Part shown: piece after piece, positions 61,273-64,000 of the stretch | Layout: each line of letters begins with the position of its first letter | Numbering within the stretch: position 1 is the first letter of the stretch | Origin: Luteolibacter sp. Y139 | Lineage (GTDB): Bacteria > Verrucomicrobiota > Verrucomicrobiia > Verrucomicrobiales > Akkermansiaceae | Length of the DNA: 64,000 bases | NCBI RefSeq assembly: GCF_038066715.1 | Contig: NZ_JBBUKT010000008.1 | Span: 124,001-188,000 of the forward strand | Direction: 5' to 3' | Made by a program: the position numbers and the translations under genes | Notes under the pieces: generated by a model | What the model was told of the DNA's origin: nothing | Database searches by the model: none | Seen by the model: the letters and a program-made list of their open reading frames with translations, nothing else

Positions 61273-62730
61273 CTAGAAATCGTTCTTTAGCACCTCGATC
61301 GCCCGGCGGCACAGCTCGCGGCCGTAGTCGGTCCACTGGCCTTCGCCCCAGTAGCGGTAGCAACTCGTCTGGCTACACAGCAGGTGGTACAGCGCGTTCT
61401 TGTAGCGCGGATCGGACGAGGAAACACCCGGTTTGGTGATCTTCTCCTCAAAGAGCGCGGAGGCTTCCTCCATCGGCCCGAGCACGTGGTCGTAGCCCTT
61501 CACCCACGAGATGTCATTGGTCCAGCTCCCGCCGTCCATGTGGAAGGGCTGGGCGTGCTGCTTGCAGTCCTCGATGACCTCCGCGAGTTTTTCAGGCCCG
61601 CCGCCGTCCGGCATCCGGTCCCAGATCTTCTTCTGCATCGAGGGCTGGATCGCCGTGAAGTCCGCCTCGCCAATGCCGAGCGTTTCGAGGTATTCGAGAT
61701 ACTCGGTCACATTGACCGCCGGGGTCTCGCTGTCGGAGGCCTCGGCCATCGCTTCGAGGAACTTCGGCGGGAACTCGTTCATCATCACGCCGCCGTTTTC
61801 ACCGTCGGCAATCTGCGTGACCAGGCGCGGCACCGCCTTGCCCTTGAACTCGACGTTGGAAAGGCTCTTCGCCTCGTAGTAAGGCTGCATCTGTGCGACC
61901 AGCTTGGTGTCGCTTCCCTGCGTCTTGATGATGGCGATGATGCTCACTTCCTCGCCCGACGAATTCTTCGCGACGAGCCGATGCGGGAAATGCGGAGCCT
62001 TCAGTCCATGCCCCGTGCCGCATTCCTCCACCGTGTGCTCCTGCACCAGCACCCAGCGGTAGCCGGCATCCTTGAGGGTCTTCACGAACTCGTAGCAGAC
62101 ATCCGGATGATTCGGCAGCGCCATCTCGGACGGCGAGAAACCGCGCACGCGATTCAGCGCCTCATGACCGAAGAGCGCCGCGAAGTGATTCTGCCACGCC
62201 TTCACATGGAGGCGGAAATCCTGCACTGGCGTCGACGGCGCGACCGCATGGCCCCACGGCGCTCCGAGCCACTCGACACAACGGGAGTAAGCCGGATTGC
62301 TGGTCAGCGGGCGCAGCAGATCGATCACCTGCGTCGCACCCATCGAGACCAGCCCATCGAAAAGACAGCCGGAATACTCCAGCATGATCCGCGGCTTTTT
62401 CCCCTGCGCGACCAGCTGCGGCACGAACTCGCCAATCCGCTTGTAGCACCATTCGAAAACCGGAGCGTTGTGGTTATCGCCGACACCCTGGTTCTCCATC
62501 ATCGCCTGGAGATTTCCGATCACCGCTGCCGTGCGAAGGTCACCACCGCCCGCCGGAATCAGCGGCTGGTGCATGTGGAGGGCGCACGCAAAAGCGGCGC
62601 GCGCCTTGCCGAAATCGATGTCGCTGTTCGGCAACGCGACCGGGCCGCTGTTGGCCATGGTGGCGGCGACTGCTTCTTCATCGCCGCAGATCGCGGGAAT
62701 GTGAGTTTCCAAGGTGGGCATGGGATTCAA
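61273..62730 (-). CDS. Glycoside hydrolase family 57 protein
   Basis: 485 residues (ATG 62730; ATG 62721 also possible). The GH57 opening HMHQPLIP, the GFSPSEMALPN segment with the catalytic Glu, and ADGENGG toward the C-terminal half of the barrel are present. GH57 enzymes include amylopullulanases, branching enzymes and 4-alpha-glucanotransferases. Location next to a glycogen synthase gene on the same strand suggests a role in alpha-glucan metabolism (branching or debranching). It is about 95 bases downstream of the synthase. Confidence 0.8.
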   Translation of the reverse strand: MNPMPTLETHIPAICGDEEAVAATMANSGPVALPNSDIDFGKARAAFACALHMHQPLIPAGGGDLRTAAVIGNLQAMMENQGVGDNHNAPVFEWCYKRIGEFVPQLVAQGKKPRIMLEYSGCLFDGLVSMGATQVIDLLRPLTSNPAYSRCVEWLGAPWGHAVAPSTPVQDFRLHVKAWQNHFAALFGHEALNRVRGFSPSEMALPNHPDVCYEFVKTLKDAGYRWVLVQEHTVEECGTGHGLKAPHFPHRLVAKNSSGEEVSIIAIIKTQGSDTKLVAQMQPYYEAKSLSNVEFKGKAVPRLVTQIADGENGGVMMNEFPPKFLEAMAEASDSETPAVNVTEYLEYLETLGIGEADFTAIQPSMQKKIWDRMPDGGGPEKLAEVIEDCKQHAQPFHMDGGSWTNDISWVKGYDHVLGPMEEASALFEEKITKPGVSSSDPRYKNALYHLLCSQTSCYRYWGEGQWTDYGRELCRRAIEVLKNDF

Positions 62731-62824
62731 GGGGAAAGGGGTTGGAGAACGACGACCCTAGCCGCTTGGCCGCGGAGGGAAATCCGTTTCGTCGCTGAAG
62801 GAGCAAAATCCCGCTGCCAAACGA

Positions 62825-64000
62825 TCAAGCCGCAGGACGCGAGCGGGACGCCATGCCCGCCGCCGGCATGACAGGCTTCGCGGCAGGCCGCGATTCCGGC
62901 TCGGAAAGAATCTCGTCCATCTTCGGCTCGACCAGCGGCCTGCCAATCAGGCGCTCGTAGATCTCGGCATAGCCATTCGTGAAACGGGCTGGGTCGAATT
63001 CACTGCGGCTCTGGCGCATGATGCGGGCGATCTCACGCTCGCGGATTTCCTTCGGGCGGAGGTGGAACCACATCGCCTCGTCGATCGCCCAGCGCAGGCC
63101 GGCAGCGTTCGGATCGTTGAAGGAAAACCCATTGCCGACCGAGTTCTCCGAATCCAAGCGGCGCACGGTATCGCGCAGGCCGCCGGTGTTGTGAACGACC
63201 GGCAGGCAGCCGTAGAGCGGCGCGATCATCTGCGGCAGGCCGCAGGGCTCGAAGAGCGAGGGCATCAGCATGTAGTCCGAGCCAGCAAAGGCCAGCCGCG
63301 CCAGGCGCTCGTCGAAGTCACGGATCGCGACCCGCTGGTGGAGGCGGTGGTGATTGTTGATGTGATGCAGGATGTGCTGGTGCGGACCATCGGCCACGAC
63401 CACCACCTGAAGCTTGCGATCCCAGTAGTCCGAGACGGTGCGCTGGAGAATGTCGCAGAGAAGCTGCGGGCCCTTCTGGATCGGATCGAGACGAGAGGGC
63501 CAGAAGAAGATCGCGGCTTCCGGATCCTCTTCGAGGCCGAGCTCGCGTTGCAGGGCGAGCTTGTTCGCGGCCTTGCCTTGGACGTGGTCGTGATCGGCAT
63601 ACGTCATCTCCAGCGACGGGTCCGACTCCGGGTCATAGGACGGGTCGGGAGAATTCAGCACGCCGGACGCGCGGCCGGAGCCCATCTTCTGGCAGATCTC
63701 GCCACGCAGGAAGGCACCGCCGTGGTGCTTGCCATCCGCCAACTCTTGAAGGAATCCCGGGCTGACGGTGGTGAGGTGGTCGGCGGCATAGACGCCAGTG
63801 CCGAGCATGTGGACCGGCACCGTGGTGCGGCACTGGTGATACTGGCCCGGCGGGCGGAGGAAATAGAGCTGGTTCCAGAAATCGGCCGCGCCGATGCCCG
63901 ACTGCTCCATGCGCTCCAGCGTCACGTCGCGGCTGTGGATATTGTGCAGCGTGAAGAGGCACTTGATCCCGCGGCGCTTCGCCATCGCGGGCACCAGCCC
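62825..64000 (-). CDS. glgA: Glycogen/starch synthase (GT5), C-terminal part; 5' end outside the window
   Basis: The frame stays open to the last base of the window, so the gene begins beyond it; at least 391 residues are visible. Typical GT5 features: TLHNIHSRDV, TTVSPGFLQEL, the RLDPIQKG donor-binding loop, LMPSLFEPCGLPQMIAPLYG with the catalytic Glu, and NTGGLRDTV. The C-terminus adds an Ala/Pro-rich tail. It extends alpha-1,4-glucan from ADP- or UDP-glucose, and with the adjacent GH57 gene points to glycogen storage. Confidence 0.92.
   Translation of the reverse strand, partial: GLVPAMAKRRGIKCLFTLHNIHSRDVTLERMEQSGIGAADFWNQLYFLRPPGQYHQCRTTVPVHMLGTGVYAADHLTTVSPGFLQELADGKHHGGAFLRGEICQKMGSGRASGVLNSPDPSYDPESDPSLEMTYADHDHVQGKAANKLALQRELGLEEDPEAAIFFWPSRLDPIQKGPQLLCDILQRTVSDYWDRKLQVVVVADGPHQHILHHINNHHRLHQRVAIRDFDERLARLAFAGSDYMLMPSLFEPCGLPQMIAPLYGCLPVVHNTGGLRDTVRRLDSENSVGNGFSFNDPNAAGLRWAIDEAMWFHLRPKEIREREIARIMRQSRSEFDPARFTNGYAEIYERLIGRPLVEPKMDEILSEPESRPAAKPVMPAAGMASRSRPAA

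Overview
The window is a 64 kb piece of a GC-rich bacterial chromosome, most likely from the Verrucomicrobia (Luteolibacter/Verrucomicrobiaceae type). The evidence is a PVC-type c-type-cytochrome dehydrogenase, secreted proteins with autotransporter-associated beta-strand repeats and a recurring Asp/Gly-rich C-terminal domain, an ECF sigma factor paired with a Ser/Thr kinase, a TIGR03862-type flavoprotein, and housekeeping genes (dnaA, dnaN, pyrG, rplY, gapA). No phage, insertion sequence, tRNA, rRNA or CRISPR array was seen. The assignment is inferred from gene content only.

Layout. 1-2.2 kb: tail of an amidohydrolase, a coupled Rieske protein and an unknown membrane protein. 2.2-13.2 kb: an ABC ATPase, then a metal-resistance block on the + strand (His-rich small protein, CzcC/CzcB/CzcA-type RND efflux, His-rich periplasmic protein, Zn/Cd P-type ATPase, chromate transporter) closed by a bidirectional terminator. 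13.3-15.5 kb: rplY-pth-rpsF-ssb on the - strand. 15.6-17.1 kb: a probable retron, in which a promoter, a structured RNA bounded by a 14-bp inverted repeat, and a YADD reverse transcriptase lie in consecutive order. 17.1-20.3 kb: PhoR/PhoB-like two-component system and an AsnC/siroheme-decarboxylase-like protein. 20.7-25.9 kb: gapA, an EF-hand esterase, a secreted protein, a PH-domain membrane protein and a hydroxypyruvate-isomerase-like protein.

25.9-33.6 kb: two tandem paralogous membrane-bound endonuclease/exonuclease/phosphatase (EEP) proteins, a strong c-di-AMP (ydaO/yuaA) riboswitch match in front of a small unknown membrane protein, a secreted EEP protein, and a large beta-strand-repeat protein. 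33.8-39.7 kb: flavoprotein, pyrG-kdsB (CTP and CMP-Kdo supply) and a sodium:solute symporter. 39.7-42.7 kb: a candidate origin followed by dnaA and dnaN. 42.8-49.7 kb: cytochrome-containing dehydrogenase, CCA-adding enzyme, Ser/Thr kinase and ECF sigma factor. 49.8-56.0 kb: halogenase-like flavoprotein, AvtA-like aminotransferase, peroxiredoxin, lipoprotein, RmlD-like reductase and ManC. 56.0-56.3 kb: a cluster of palindromic hairpins. 56.3-64 kb: C39-like protease, TerB-like protein, a secreted thioredoxin-fold/transglutaminase pair, then a GH57 enzyme and the end of a glycogen synthase.

The most interesting items are the retron-like locus with a foldable msr/msd candidate and no visible partner effector, the c-di-AMP riboswitch in front of an unrecognised gene, two complex palindromic elements (51.1 kb and 56.1-56.3 kb), and a recurrent CTGTTAG heptamer that hosts almost every TTA leucine codon I noticed.
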